A DNA stretch of 64,000 bases, taken from NCBI RefSeq assembly GCF_005405885.1, contig NZ_BJFL01000004.1:124001-188000 (forward strand). The letters are read 5' to 3'. Both the position numbers and the translations under genes were made by a program. Every line of letters begins with the position of its first letter. Position 1 is the first letter of the stretch. This document shows positions 53,292 through 64,000 of this stretch, piece by piece. Under the pieces are notes generated by a model that was not told the DNA's origin, ran no database searches, and saw nothing but the letters and a program-made list of their open reading frames with translations. This stretch comes from Gandjariella thermophila (GTDB lineage: Bacteria > Actinomycetota > Actinomycetes > Mycobacteriales > Pseudonocardiaceae).

Positions 53292-53308
53292 CCGGGCGAG
53301 AGCCCGGC
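53291..53308. terminator. Terminator after the Rdx gene
   Basis: GCCGGGC-GAGA-GCCCGGC, a 7-bp perfect stem with a GNRA tetraloop, starts at the last base of the stop codon. Confidence 0.6.
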
Positions 53309-53406
53309 CGAACGGGTCCGGCGATCCGCCATCCACCGGATCTCGGTGGGCGACCGACGGTGGCGGTGGGCGGAAGGTACGGCGGCGACCCCGGGTCAGT
53401 GGGACG

Positions 53407-54729
53407 TCAGGAGGTCGCGAGCCGGGGTTGGTCGCCGGGTCCCGGTGCGGGGGCGGTGCGCGGCAGGGTACGTAAGGCGACCAGGGCCAGCCGGCAGGCG
53501 AGCTGGTGCCGGTCGTCCTCCAGGGACCGCCCAGTGAGCTTCTCGATGCGGCGGAGCCGGTTGAGCACGGTGTTGCGGTGGCAGTGCAGCGCCTGGGCGG
53601 CGCGGCTCGCGGACCGCTCGCAGCCGAACCACACCTCCAGGGTGTCCAGCAGCACGTCCCGCTCGGCGCGGTCCAGGTCGAGCACCCGGGCCAGGGTGCC
53701 GTGCGCGAGGCGCTGGGCGATCTGGGGGCTGGACACCACGAGCGCCTCGGGCAGGCGGTCGTCCAGCACGGCCACCGCCGCGGCGCCCTCGGGCAGGGTG
53801 CGCAGCGCGGTCTCCGCGAGCCGGTACCCGGTGCCGATCTCGGCGAGCCCGTCGACCTCGCTGGACACGCCGATCCGGCCGCGCGGGCCGGCCTGCAGCA
53901 GCGCGACCACCCGGCGCAGCGGTGCCCGGCCCAGGTACACCACGCCGATCTCCCGGTCGGCGCGCACCCGCCAACCGGAGGCGATGCCGTGCGCGGCGAG
54001 CGCGTCGCGGGGTGCGCGCGGCAGCCCGCCGGCCGCCGGGGCGGGCACCAGCGTGACCACGACGTACCGGCCGTGCGCGGGCAGGCCGAGCACCGCGCGC
54101 GCTTCGGCGGCGACCGCCGGCTCGGCGCCCCGGCCGTCCAGCAGCGCGTCCAGCACGGCGTCCCGGCGGCGCGCGTCGGACCGGCGCGTCTCCGCCTCGC
54201 GGGCCCGGTACCCGTCGGCGAACGCCACCGAGTACCGGTCCACCACCGACCACAGCTGGCTGGCCCGGTCGATCAGGTGGCCGAGCACCTCGGGCGGCCG
54301 GGACCGCGCCTCGGCGAGCAGCGCCTCCCACAGCAGCTGGGCACCCAGCCGGTAGACGTGCAGCACGCACTCCAGGGGCACCCCCTGCTCGGCGCGGCGC
54401 CGCCCGGTCTCCCGGGGCACCGCCGCCGCCTCCGGCCCGTCCGGCGTGGTGCCGGCGAACACGCGCAGCACCCCGGCCATGTTGTCGTGGAAGGAGCGCC
54501 GCATGTCCGCGTCCGGGATCGCGCCGCCGCGCCGGTAGGGGTGCTCCGCGCCCTGCACGATCTCCACGAGCTGGTCGACCAGCCGGGGCAGGTGGGTGAG
54601 GACGACGCCAACGACGTCGCGGATCAGCGCGGTGCCGTCCGCCCCGGGATCCGTCGCGGCGGCGCCGCGCGCCGGGGCGGCCATGCCGGCGCGGGTGGGC
54701 GAGCCCACGTCATCGGGTTCTCGCGGCAT
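53407..54729 (-). CDS. PucR/CdaR-family transcriptional regulator
   Basis: A 440-residue regulator. Residues about 30-190 form an RsbRD/PucR-like N-terminal domain (LPRLVDQLVEIVQG; ECVLHVYRLGAQLLWEALL), the middle a GGDEF-like domain, and the C-terminus the PucR helix-turn-helix (LDTLEVWFGCERSASRAAQAL, CHRNTVLNRLRRIEKLTG). Such regulators control purine, sugar-acid or amine catabolism. The target is not evident; it precedes no catabolic gene here. Confidence 0.9.
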   Translation of the reverse strand: MPREPDDVGSPTRAGMAAPARGAAATDPGADGTALIRDVVGVVLTHLPRLVDQLVEIVQGAEHPYRRGGAIPDADMRRSFHDNMAGVLRVFAGTTPDGPEAAAVPRETGRRRAEQGVPLECVLHVYRLGAQLLWEALLAEARSRPPEVLGHLIDRASQLWSVVDRYSVAFADGYRAREAETRRSDARRRDAVLDALLDGRGAEPAVAAEARAVLGLPAHGRYVVVTLVPAPAAGGLPRAPRDALAAHGIASGWRVRADREIGVVYLGRAPLRRVVALLQAGPRGRIGVSSEVDGLAEIGTGYRLAETALRTLPEGAAAVAVLDDRLPEALVVSSPQIAQRLAHGTLARVLDLDRAERDVLLDTLEVWFGCERSASRAAQALHCHRNTVLNRLRRIEKLTGRSLEDDRHQLACRLALVALRTLPRTAPAPGPGDQPRLATS

Positions 54730-54750
54730 GCGCCCACCCTAAGGCTTCGG

Positions 54751-57282
<2,532 letters not shown>

Positions 57283-57430
57283 CACGCTCCTCCACTCACC
57301 CCACCCGGGACCGGGTGTTGCGCTTGTTCCGAAACGCGTGCCCCGATCGCGTCGCCGGGGCGCGGCGATGGCATCGCACCCGCCGGTTGTGCCTGATGGG
57401 GCGCCCCGCCCCCGCGATCGTGGGGCTTCG

Positions 57431-57482
57431 CCCGGCGCGTTCCCGTGCTCGCCGTCGCAGGTCTGTCCGACTCCGGAGCACG
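57431..57482 (-). repeat. Dispersed 3'-end repeat, copy D (diverged)
   Basis: Minus-strand core CCTGCGACGGCGAGCACGGG followed by GAACGCGCC, preceded by a decayed CTCCGGAG palindrome. It lies about 70 bases downstream of the sigma factor stop. Confidence 0.7.
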
Positions 57483-57551
57483 CTGTTGCCCGTGCACTGG
57501 GGTTGCCGTGCCGATCGGCCGGCCAAACCCGGCGGGAGCCGGTGGGCCGGC

Positions 57552-58535
57552 TCAGCCGGCCCACTCAAGCAGCGGCGGCCGCCGGTCCGGGTTGCGCAGC
57601 TCGGCCGGCGCCGCCTTCTCCAGTTGCCGCACCCGTTCCCGGGTCAGCCCGACCTGCTCGGCCACCTCCTGCAGGGTCTGCGGCTGACCGCCGTGCAGCC
57701 CGTAACGCAGGGTGACAATCCGTGCCTCCCGCGGTGGCAGGGTGTTCACCACGGCCCGGATGTCCTCGCCCAGCGCCTGGTGCTCCAGCGCCTCGACGGC
57801 CTGCAGCGTCTCGGTGTCCTCGATCAGGTCGGCCACCCGGGTCTCGCCGTCCTCGCCGATCGGCGTGTCCAGGCTGATCGCCTCGCGGGCCGCGCGGCGC
57901 AGTTCCACCACGCGGTGTGCCGGGGTGCCGGTCTCCTCGGCGAGTTCCTGCACCGTGGGCTCCCGGCCCAGGCGCAGACTGAGCTGCCGGTCGATGCGAC
58001 CGATCCGGGACAGCTCCTCGACCACGTGCACCGGCAGCCGGATCACCCGGGTCTGCTCGGCCAGGCCACGCTCGATGGCCTGCCGGATCCACCACATCGC
58101 GTAGGTGGAGAACTTGTAGCCCTTGGCGTAGTCGAACTTCTCCACCGCGCGGATCAGGCCCAGGTTGCCCTCCTGAATGACGTCCAGGAACGGCAGCCCG
58201 CGGTGCGCGTGCTTCTTCGCCGCCGAGACCACCAGCCGGAGGTTGGCCCGGATCATGTGATCCTTGGCACGCCGACCGTCGGCGGCCACCGCGGCCAGCT
58301 CACGGCGCCGGTCCGGGGTGATCGGCGCCGCGGACAGCGGCTCCTCCCCCTCGGCGTCCCGGCGCAGCTGCTCGGCGGCGTACACGCCGGCCTCGATACG
58401 CTTGGCCAGATCCACCTCCTCTTCGGCGGTGAGCAGCGGGGTGGATCCGATATCCTTCAGGTAGTGGTGCGCCAGGTCGGGCTCGTCGTGGGTCGCCGCG
58501 TTGCGGCGCGGTGCCTCGGTGTTCCTCTCCAGCAC
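57552..58535 (-). CDS. Group 2 sigma-70 factor (HrdD/SigB-like)
   Basis: A 327-residue sigma factor with regions 1.2 to 4 and no region 1.1. Region 2: NLRLVVSAAKKHAHRGLPFL, DVIQEGNLGLIRAVEKFDY, KFSTYAMWWIRQAIER. Region 3 RLPVHVVEELSRIGR; region 4 helix-turn-helix TLQEVAEQVGLTRERVRQLE. This is the non-essential relative of the housekeeping sigma factor. GTG start has AAGGAG 5 bases upstream. A SigR/SigH-type promoter lies about 190 bases upstream, so it is probably induced by thiol-oxidative or heat stress. Confidence 0.93.
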   Translation of the reverse strand: MLERNTEAPRRNAATHDEPDLAHHYLKDIGSTPLLTAEEEVDLAKRIEAGVYAAEQLRRDAEGEEPLSAAPITPDRRRELAAVAADGRRAKDHMIRANLRLVVSAAKKHAHRGLPFLDVIQEGNLGLIRAVEKFDYAKGYKFSTYAMWWIRQAIERGLAEQTRVIRLPVHVVEELSRIGRIDRQLSLRLGREPTVQELAEETGTPAHRVVELRRAAREAISLDTPIGEDGETRVADLIEDTETLQAVEALEHQALGEDIRAVVNTLPPREARIVTLRYGLHGGQPQTLQEVAEQVGLTRERVRQLEKAAPAELRNPDRRPPLLEWAG

Positions 58536-58721
58536 GCAGTCTCCTTCTTGGTTGGCCGGACGCCGCCGGCCGGGCGCCGACGGTGACTGGTTCCCGCATG
58601 ACCGTGTGCGTCACCACGGGAAGCCCGGTGGCACGCGACGCCGGGGGATGTCGGGGAATCTCGGGACGTGGGTGCCGCGCCGGGGTGGTTGGGCCGCCGT
58701 ACGCGGGTCCGCAGGAGAGTC

Positions 58722-58747
58722 AACGGATAACCGGGCGGCAACATTCC
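58722..58747 (-). promoter_or_regulatory. SigR/SigH-type promoter of the group 2 sigma factor gene
   Basis: On the minus strand GGAAT (58747-58743), exactly 18 bp, then GTT (58724-58722), matching the SigR/SigH consensus GGAAT-N18-GTT. Transcription would run into the sigma factor gene. The 321-bp region 58536-58856 holds no gene otherwise. Confidence 0.7.
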
Positions 58748-58856
58748 TGGCCGGTGGCACCGTTCGGGCCGGCGAGTCGGCGGGGAGACGCCCCGCGTGG
58801 TTCCATGCGGGCATGGCGTGCTGTGTCCGGGAGAAGCACCACCCTGGAGCCGAGGT

Positions 58857-59696
58857 ATGAGGTTCGGTATCGCGACGTTCGTCACCGACGAGGGCATCCG
58901 CCCGGCCGAACTGGGCAGGGCCGTCGAGGAGCGCGGCTTCGACTCGCTGTTCCTGGCCGAGCACACGCACATTCCCACCAGCCGGGAAAGCCCTTACCCG
59001 GGCGGCGGCGAGTTGCCCCGCAGCTACTACCGCACGCTGGACCCGTTCGTCAGCCTCACCGCCGCGGCGGTGGTCACCGAGCGGCTGCTGCTGGGCACCG
59101 GCATCGTGCTGCTCTCCCAGCGTGACCCGATCATCACCGCCAAGGAGGTGGCCAGCCTCGACCTGGTGTCGAACGGCCGCGTGGTGTTCGGCGTGGGAGC
59201 CGGCTGGAACCGCGAGGAAATGCGCAACCACGGCACCGATCCGCGTACCCGGGGTGCCCTGGTCAACGAGCGGCTGGCGGCGATCAGGCGGATCTGGACC
59301 GAGGACGAGGCCGAGTTCCACGGCCGATTCGTCGACTTCGACCCGATCTTCTGCTGGCCGAAGCCGGTACGGCGGCCGCACCCGCCGATCTATGTGGGCG
59401 GAGACAGCCCCGCCGCGTACGCCAGGGTGGCCGAACACGGGTCGGCGTGGCTGCCCAACCCGCGGCCGAACCCGGCCGACCACGCCAGCGCGCTCAAGGA
59501 GATCCGCGAGCGGGCCGGGCGGGACGTGCCGTTCACCGTCTACGCCGCGCCGAACGACCCCGAGGTGATCAACGGGTACGCCGAGCTGGGGGCCGAGCGG
59601 ATCCTGCTGTACCTGCCGACCAGGCCGAGGGACGAGACGCTGCGGGAACTGGATGAGCTGGCGGCCACCGTCGCCGCGCATGCCGCTCGTTCCTGA
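58857..59696 (+). CDS. LLM-class F420-dependent oxidoreductase
   Basis: A 279-residue luciferase-like (beta/alpha)8 protein: MRFGIATFVTDEGIRPAELG, LFLAEHTHIP, GTGIVLLSQRDPIITAKEVASL in the flavin-binding core and GVGAGWNREEM. The family uses coenzyme F420 or FMN; actinobacterial members of this size are mostly F420-dependent. ATG 58857 follows GAGG. It converges with the PKS operon and carries repeat copy B at its stop. Substrate unknown. Confidence 0.9.
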   Translation: MRFGIATFVTDEGIRPAELGRAVEERGFDSLFLAEHTHIPTSRESPYPGGGELPRSYYRTLDPFVSLTAAAVVTERLLLGTGIVLLSQRDPIITAKEVASLDLVSNGRVVFGVGAGWNREEMRNHGTDPRTRGALVNERLAAIRRIWTEDEAEFHGRFVDFDPIFCWPKPVRRPHPPIYVGGDSPAAYARVAEHGSAWLPNPRPNPADHASALKEIRERAGRDVPFTVYAAPNDPEVINGYAELGAERILLYLPTRPRDETLRELDELAATVAAHAARS

Positions 59697-59754
59697 CCGC
59701 CTGTCCCGGAACCGGACCGACCGCGATGACGAGTACGGGAACGGGCACTGAGCG
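59694..59754 (+). repeat. Dispersed 3'-end repeat, copy B (deleted form)
   Basis: Begins at the LLM stop codon (TGACCGCCTGTCCCGGAAC), has core ACCGCGATGACGAGTACGGG and ends GGCACTGAGCG like copy A. Relative to A about 30 bp between GGGAACG and the end are missing. Confidence 0.8.
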
Positions 59755-59768
59755 TCCCGCGGTCACCG

Positions 59769-59795
59769 GGGCCGCACGCGCGTGGCGTGCGGCCC
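59769..59795. terminator. Bidirectional terminator between LLM and PKS operon
   Basis: A perfect 11-bp stem (GGGCCGCACGC with GCGTGCGGCCC) and a 5-base loop between convergent genes. Confidence 0.85.
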
Positions 59796-59820
59796 GGGAC
59801 GTCCGGCTCGACCCGGCGGC

Positions 59821-60150
59821 TCACCGCGGCGGGCGCTCCCACCGGTAGAACTCCACGCCCATGGCGTCGCGCGGGCCGCGCCACCGCTCCGGGTCGTAGG
59901 CCGAGACGTACTGGCGCAGCGCTTCGGACACGCGGCGGAACTCGGGATGCTCGCCGACCGCGGAGACGGCCTCCCCCACCGGGTTGTCGCCCTCGATGAA
60001 GTGCATGTACAGGTCGCCGAACTGGAACAGGCTGCGCGAGGACACGCCGACCAGGCTGGGCAGTTCGGTCTGGTCGGACTCGGCGAAGATCTCCGCGATG
60101 TCCGGCGCGGAACCCGGGCGCATGCGGGCCACGATCAACGTGCGGTACAT
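59821..60150 (-). CDS. TcmI-type polyketide cyclase (WhiE-ORFVII-like)
   Basis: A 109-residue alpha/beta-barrel cyclase of the TcmI family: YRTLIVARMRPGSAPDIAEI, TELPSLVGVSSRSLF, YMHFIEGDN and GVEFYRWERP. It guides late ring closure in aromatic polyketides. Last gene of the PKS operon, 21 bases after the aromatase/cyclase; GGGGGAG precedes the ATG. Confidence 0.92.
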   Translation of the reverse strand: MYRTLIVARMRPGSAPDIAEIFAESDQTELPSLVGVSSRSLFQFGDLYMHFIEGDNPVGEAVSAVGEHPEFRRVSEALRQYVSAYDPERWRGPRDAMGVEFYRWERPPR

Positions 60151-60171
60151 CTCTCCCCCAGGTGGTTCGGC

Positions 60172-60938
<767 letters not shown>

Positions 60939-60987
60939 CGGCTCTCCCTTCCTCGGTTTCCTCGTCCCGGGTACGCCCTGCGTGGTG

Positions 60988-62205
60988 TCAGCCGCTGGCC
61001 CGCCGCAGCAGCAGGGCCGAGTTGCTTCCGCCGAGGCCGCGGGCCAACACCAGTGCGCTGCGCGGTTCCACCCGGCGGGCCAGGTGGGTCACCACGTCCA
61101 GGTCGACCCGGGTGGCGGTGACGTTCGGGGTGGGCGGCACCACCCCGTGTTCCAGGCTGGCCAGCGCGGCCGCCACGTCGAGGGCGGCGGAGGCCGCGTA
61201 GCCCCGGCCGTAGCCGGTCTTCGGCGCGGTCACCGGCACGTTCGCGCCGAGCACGGCGCGGATGGCGGCGGCCTCGGCGTCGTCGGCGGCGCGGGTGCCG
61301 ACGGCGTCGGCGAACACCACGTCCACCTCCTCGGGCGCGCACCCGGCCTCGGCCAGCGCGGCCCGGATCGCCGCGACCAGGCCCTCGCCGCCGGGGTCGA
61401 AGCGGTTCAGCCCGCTGAAGGTGGTGCCGTGCCCGGCGACCACGCCCCACACCTCCCCGCCCCGCGCCTCGGCCGCGCGCCGGTCCTCCAGCACGAACAG
61501 CGCGCCACCCTCGGCCGGCACATACCCGGCGGCCGCGTCGGTGAACGGCAGGTAGGCCGTGTACGGATCGTCCGATGCGGACAGCAGGCCGGTGCCGAAC
61601 TGACAGGCCAGCGCGAACGGCGAGGACAGCGGCGCCTCGGTGCCGCCGACCAGCATGGCCCGCGCGCCGCGGCGGATCGCCCGCCCGGCGTGCGCGATGG
61701 CGTCCAGGCCGCCGGCCTCGTCGGTGACCAGCACGCCGCACGGTCCCTTCAACCCGCGCCGGATGGAGATCTGCCCGGTGCTGGCCGCGTAGAACCAGGC
61801 GATCGACTGGTAGGGGCCGACGTGGTCAGGCCCGTCCCGCCACAGCGCCTGGATCTCCCGCTGGCCGAACTCCACGCCGCCGGAGTAGCTCGCGGTGACC
61901 ACGCCCACCTCGAAGGGGTCCAGTGTGGACGGATCGAGGCCGGCGTCGGTCAGCGCCAGGTCGGCAGCGGCCAGGGCGAACTGGGTGAACAGGTCGGTCT
62001 GCACGATGATCCGGCCTTCCAGGGCCTCGGCGGGGTCGAAGCCGCGGACCTCGCCGGCGACCCGCACCGGATAGCCGGTGCCAGCCAGCCGGTCCACCCG
62101 GTCCAGCACGCAGTTGCCCTGCTCGGCGGCCTTCCAGAAGGCGTCCAGCCCGATGCCGGTGGGCGCGATCACGCCGATGCCGGTGACGGCCAGTTCGCTC
62201 ACCAT
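60988..62205 (-). CDS. Chain-length factor (KS-beta) of the type II PKS (WhiE-ORFIV-like)
   Basis: A 405-residue thiolase-fold protein similar to KS-alpha but with the nucleophile lost: the active-site position reads [10 protein letters not shown], without Cys. [20 protein letters not shown] starts the protein; [15 protein letters not shown] stands where KS has the second His motif. It pairs with KS-alpha to set chain length. Overlaps the KS-alpha gene by 7 bp. Confidence 0.94.
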   Translation of the reverse strand: MVSELAVTGIGVIAPTGIGLDAFWKAAEQGNCVLDRVDRLAGTGYPVRVAGEVRGFDPAEALEGRIIVQTDLFTQFALAAADLALTDAGLDPSTLDPFEVGVVTASYSGGVEFGQREIQALWRDGPDHVGPYQSIAWFYAASTGQISIRRGLKGPCGVLVTDEAGGLDAIAHAGRAIRRGARAMLVGGTEAPLSSPFALACQFGTGLLSASDDPYTAYLPFTDAAAGYVPAEGGALFVLEDRRAAEARGGEVWGVVAGHGTTFSGLNRFDPGGEGLVAAIRAALAEAGCAPEEVDVVFADAVGTRAADDAEAAAIRAVLGANVPVTAPKTGYGRGYAASAALDVAAALASLEHGVVPPTPNVTATRVDLDVVTHLARRVEPRSALVLARGLGGSNSALLLRRASG

Positions 62206-63473
62206 CGGCGCCCTCCCGCCCGTGCCAGCACGACGGCGGACTGGAACCCGCCGAACCCGCTGCCGACCGAGAGCACCGCGCGCAGCTCGCGCTCCCGCGC
62301 CGTCCCGGGCACGTAGTCCAGGTCGCACTCCGGGTCGGGGTGCGTCAGGTTCGCGGTGGGCGGCACCACGCCGTGCGCCATGGCGAGCGCGCACGCGGCC
62401 AGTTCGATCGCGCCGATCGCGCCCAGCGAGTGGCCGATCATGGACTTGATCGAACTCATCGGGGTGGCGTAGGCGTGCGCGCCGAGCGCCCGCTTCACCG
62501 CGTTGGTCTCGTGCCGGTCGTTCTGCCTGGTGCCGGAACCGTGCGCGTTGACGTAGTCGACGTCCTCGGGCGCCATCCGGGCGTGGTCGAGCGCCCTGGT
62601 GATCGCCTCGGCCATCTCCAGACCCTCCCTGGTCAACCCGGTCATGTGGTAGGCGTTGCCGAAGGTGGCGAAGCCGGCGAGCCGGCAGTACACGTGCGCG
62701 CCGCGGGCCAGGGCACGGTCCAGTTCCTCCAGCACCAGCACGGCGGCGCCCTCGCCCATGACGAAGCCGTCGCGGTCCCGGTCGAACGGTCGGGACGCGT
62801 GTTCCGGGTCGTCGTTGCGCACCGAGGTGGCCTGGATGGCGTCGAAGCAGGACATGGCGATCGGCGAGATGGGCGACTCGGCGGCGCCGGCCACCATCAC
62901 GTCCGCCCGGCCCTCCTCGACGAGCTGGGCGGCGTAGCCGACCGCGTCCAAGCCGGCGGTGCAGCCGGTGGACACGGTCTGCACCGGGCCGCGCGCGCCC
63001 ACCTGCTCGGCGATCTCCGCGGCCAGCACGCTCGGCGTCAGCGCCAGGTGCAGGAACGGGCTGATCCGGTGGTGGTCGACCACCCACCGCCGGCCGGTGT
63101 CGCTGGTGACCACGTAGTCCTGCTCGAGCCGGGTGGTGCCGCCGACCGCGGACCCCATCGAGGTGCCGACCCGCCACGGGTCCTCCCGATCGAGGTCGAG
63201 CCCGGCGTCGGCGACCGCCTCGGCCGCGGCGACGGCGGCGAACTGCACGTACCGGTCCATCCGCCGGGCCCGGTCGGCGGAAAGGCCGTGCGCCGCCGGG
63301 TCCCAGTCGCACTCGGCCGCCACCTTGGACCGGAACCGGGTGGCGTCGAACAGGGTGGCCAGCCGGGTGGCGGTGCGGCCGGCGGTGAGCATGTCCCAGA
63401 ACGCCGGCACGCCGATCCCGCCGGGGGCGACCACGCCGACCCCGGTGACCGCGACCTGCCGGCCGGTTGTCAT
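62199..63473 (-). CDS. Ketosynthase alpha of the type II PKS (WhiE-ORFIII-like)
   Basis: A 424-residue beta-ketoacyl synthase with Cys in [13 protein letters not shown], His in [11 protein letters not shown] and His in [13 protein letters not shown]. It catalyses the decarboxylative condensations on ACP. ATG 63473 follows GGAG by 8 bases and overlaps the cupin gene by 4 bp. Order and lengths match spore-pigment clusters. Confidence 0.95.
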   Translation of the reverse strand: MTTGRQVAVTGVGVVAPGGIGVPAFWDMLTAGRTATRLATLFDATRFRSKVAAECDWDPAAHGLSADRARRMDRYVQFAAVAAAEAVADAGLDLDREDPWRVGTSMGSAVGGTTRLEQDYVVTSDTGRRWVVDHHRISPFLHLALTPSVLAAEIAEQVGARGPVQTVSTGCTAGLDAVGYAAQLVEEGRADVMVAGAAESPISPIAMSCFDAIQATSVRNDDPEHASRPFDRDRDGFVMGEGAAVLVLEELDRALARGAHVYCRLAGFATFGNAYHMTGLTREGLEMAEAITRALDHARMAPEDVDYVNAHGSGTRQNDRHETNAVKRALGAHAYATPMSSIKSMIGHSLGAIGAIELAACALAMAHGVVPPTANLTHPDPECDLDYVPGTARERELRAVLSVGSGFGGFQSAVVLARAGGRRW

Positions 63474-63859
63474 GTGGTTTGCTCCGTGTCCACGTGGCCG
63501 AGTTCCGGTCGCGGCGCGAGCGGGCACAGGTGGAAGACCGCCCGCGCCTCGACGTCGCCGGTGTTGCGCAGCCGGTGCCGCACCTCTTTCGGCACCAGCA
63601 GGCCCTGACCGGCGGCGAGGTGGTGGGGCACGCCGTCCAGGTCGACGGTCAGCTCGCCGTCCGTGACGTAGAGGAACTCCTCCGAGTACGGGTGGTAGTG
63701 CTCGGCGATCCGCTCGCCGGGCTGGATGATCGCGACGCCCAGGAACCCGGTGGTGGCGCCCACCGTGGCCGGGCCGAGCAGGACGCGGATGTCGCCGCCG
63801 CGCCTGGTGTTCGGCGTGATCTCGGCGACCGAGACGACACGGATCGTCTGCGCGGTCAT
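63470..63859 (-). CDS. Cupin-domain polyketide protein (WhiE-ORFII-like)
   Basis: A 129-residue single-cupin protein with metal-site residues in [17 protein letters not shown] and [11 protein letters not shown]. Cupins stand directly upstream of KS-alpha in whiE-type clusters, where they are thought to help folding, cyclisation or oxidation. Overlaps genes on both sides by 4 bp (ATGA). Confidence 0.9.
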   Translation of the reverse strand: MTAQTIRVVSVAEITPNTRRGGDIRVLLGPATVGATTGFLGVAIIQPGERIAEHYHPYSEEFLYVTDGELTVDLDGVPHHLAAGQGLLVPKEVRHRLRNTGDVEARAVFHLCPLAPRPELGHVDTEQTT

Positions 63860-64000
63860 GACGTGGCACTCCCCTCGGGTTGCGGATGGGATCGCGGCGC
63901 CGCCGCCCGGCGGTCGGTGAGCAGCCGCATCGCGCCGGCGCGGAACAGCTCCCGCCAGCCGTCCGGGCCGCGCAGGTCGGCGTCCAGCGCGAGCGCCCCG
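63856..64000 (-). CDS. C-terminal fragment of the gene upstream of the cupin (window edge)
   Basis: The last 47 residues of a protein are visible ([20 protein letters not shown] near the end). The stop TGA overlaps the cupin ATG. By order it occupies the WhiE-ORFI position, but too little is visible to recognise the family. Confidence 0.7.
   Translation of the reverse strand, partial: GALALDADLRGPDGWRELFRAGAMRLLTDRRAAAPRSHPQPEGSATS

Noticed and set aside
58601-58856. SigR-type promoter toward the LLM oxidoreductase
   Set aside because: A plus-strand GGAAT near 58656 has no GTT at 18-20 bp; only the minus-strand match has correct spacing.

Overview
The window is very GC-rich actinobacterial DNA with the typical third-position G/C bias. 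An Emb-type arabinosyltransferase, a secreted GH172 protein and an LGFP-repeat exoprotein point to an organism with an arabinogalactan cell wall. Together with a spore-pigment-like type II PKS, a single-chain long-chain acyl-CoA carboxylase and a class II diterpene cyclase, this suggests the Pseudonocardiaceae (Amycolatopsis-like). That assignment is inference; no rRNA gene is present to confirm it. No tRNA, CRISPR array, transposase or phage gene was seen.

Layout. 1-13713: 3' part of an emb gene, then a secreted GH172 glycosidase, a ribose-type sugar ABC importer (binding protein, permease, double ATPase), a LacI regulator, and divergently an L-fucose/D-arabinose-type isomerase and an FGGY kinase. 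Two matching LacI-type operators flank the regulator. Read together this is a candidate D-arabinan turnover and pentose salvage locus. 13714-17132: a SigF/SigB-type promoter, a MEDS/histidine-kinase-like regulator, a glycosyltransferase that overlaps it antisense, a DUF6457 protein and an acyl-CoA dehydrogenase remnant. 17133-28302: a glycine betaine island with IclR regulator, QAC-type ABC importer, ferredoxin reductase, Rieske ferredoxin, dimethylglycine oxidase-like protein, monomeric sarcosine oxidase and a Rieske oxygenase of the glycine betaine monooxygenase type; together they would convert betaine stepwise to glycine.

28355-36357: a small NYN/PIN-like protein, an MFS remnant, a very large beta-propeller/Ig/LGFP secreted protein, a TetR-P450 pair and a secreted S1 protease. 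36383-46295: two acyl-CoA ligases, the single-chain acyl-CoA carboxylase, two orphan solute-binding lipoproteins and a SAM methyltransferase. 46967-50891: a compact diterpenoid-type cluster (class II DxDD cyclase, P450, UbiA-family membrane prenyltransferase) closed by a terminator. 50945-52764: two tiny Cys-rich proteins with an XRE/TPR regulator and a perfect operator-like dyad. 53007-59696: Rdx selenoprotein-like protein, PucR regulator, ClpC-like unfoldase, a group 2 sigma factor preceded by a SigR/SigH-type promoter, and an LLM-class oxidoreductase. 59769-64000: a whiE-like type II PKS operon (cupin, KS, CLF, ACP, aromatase/cyclase, TcmI-type cyclase) that runs off the window end.

A previously unnoticed feature is a short dispersed repeat present four times (34.9, 42.4, 57.4 and 59.7 kb), always downstream of a gene and in the same orientation relative to it; in three cases it begins exactly at the stop codon. 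All annotations rest on reading the sequence and on knowledge of the protein families; no database search was run.
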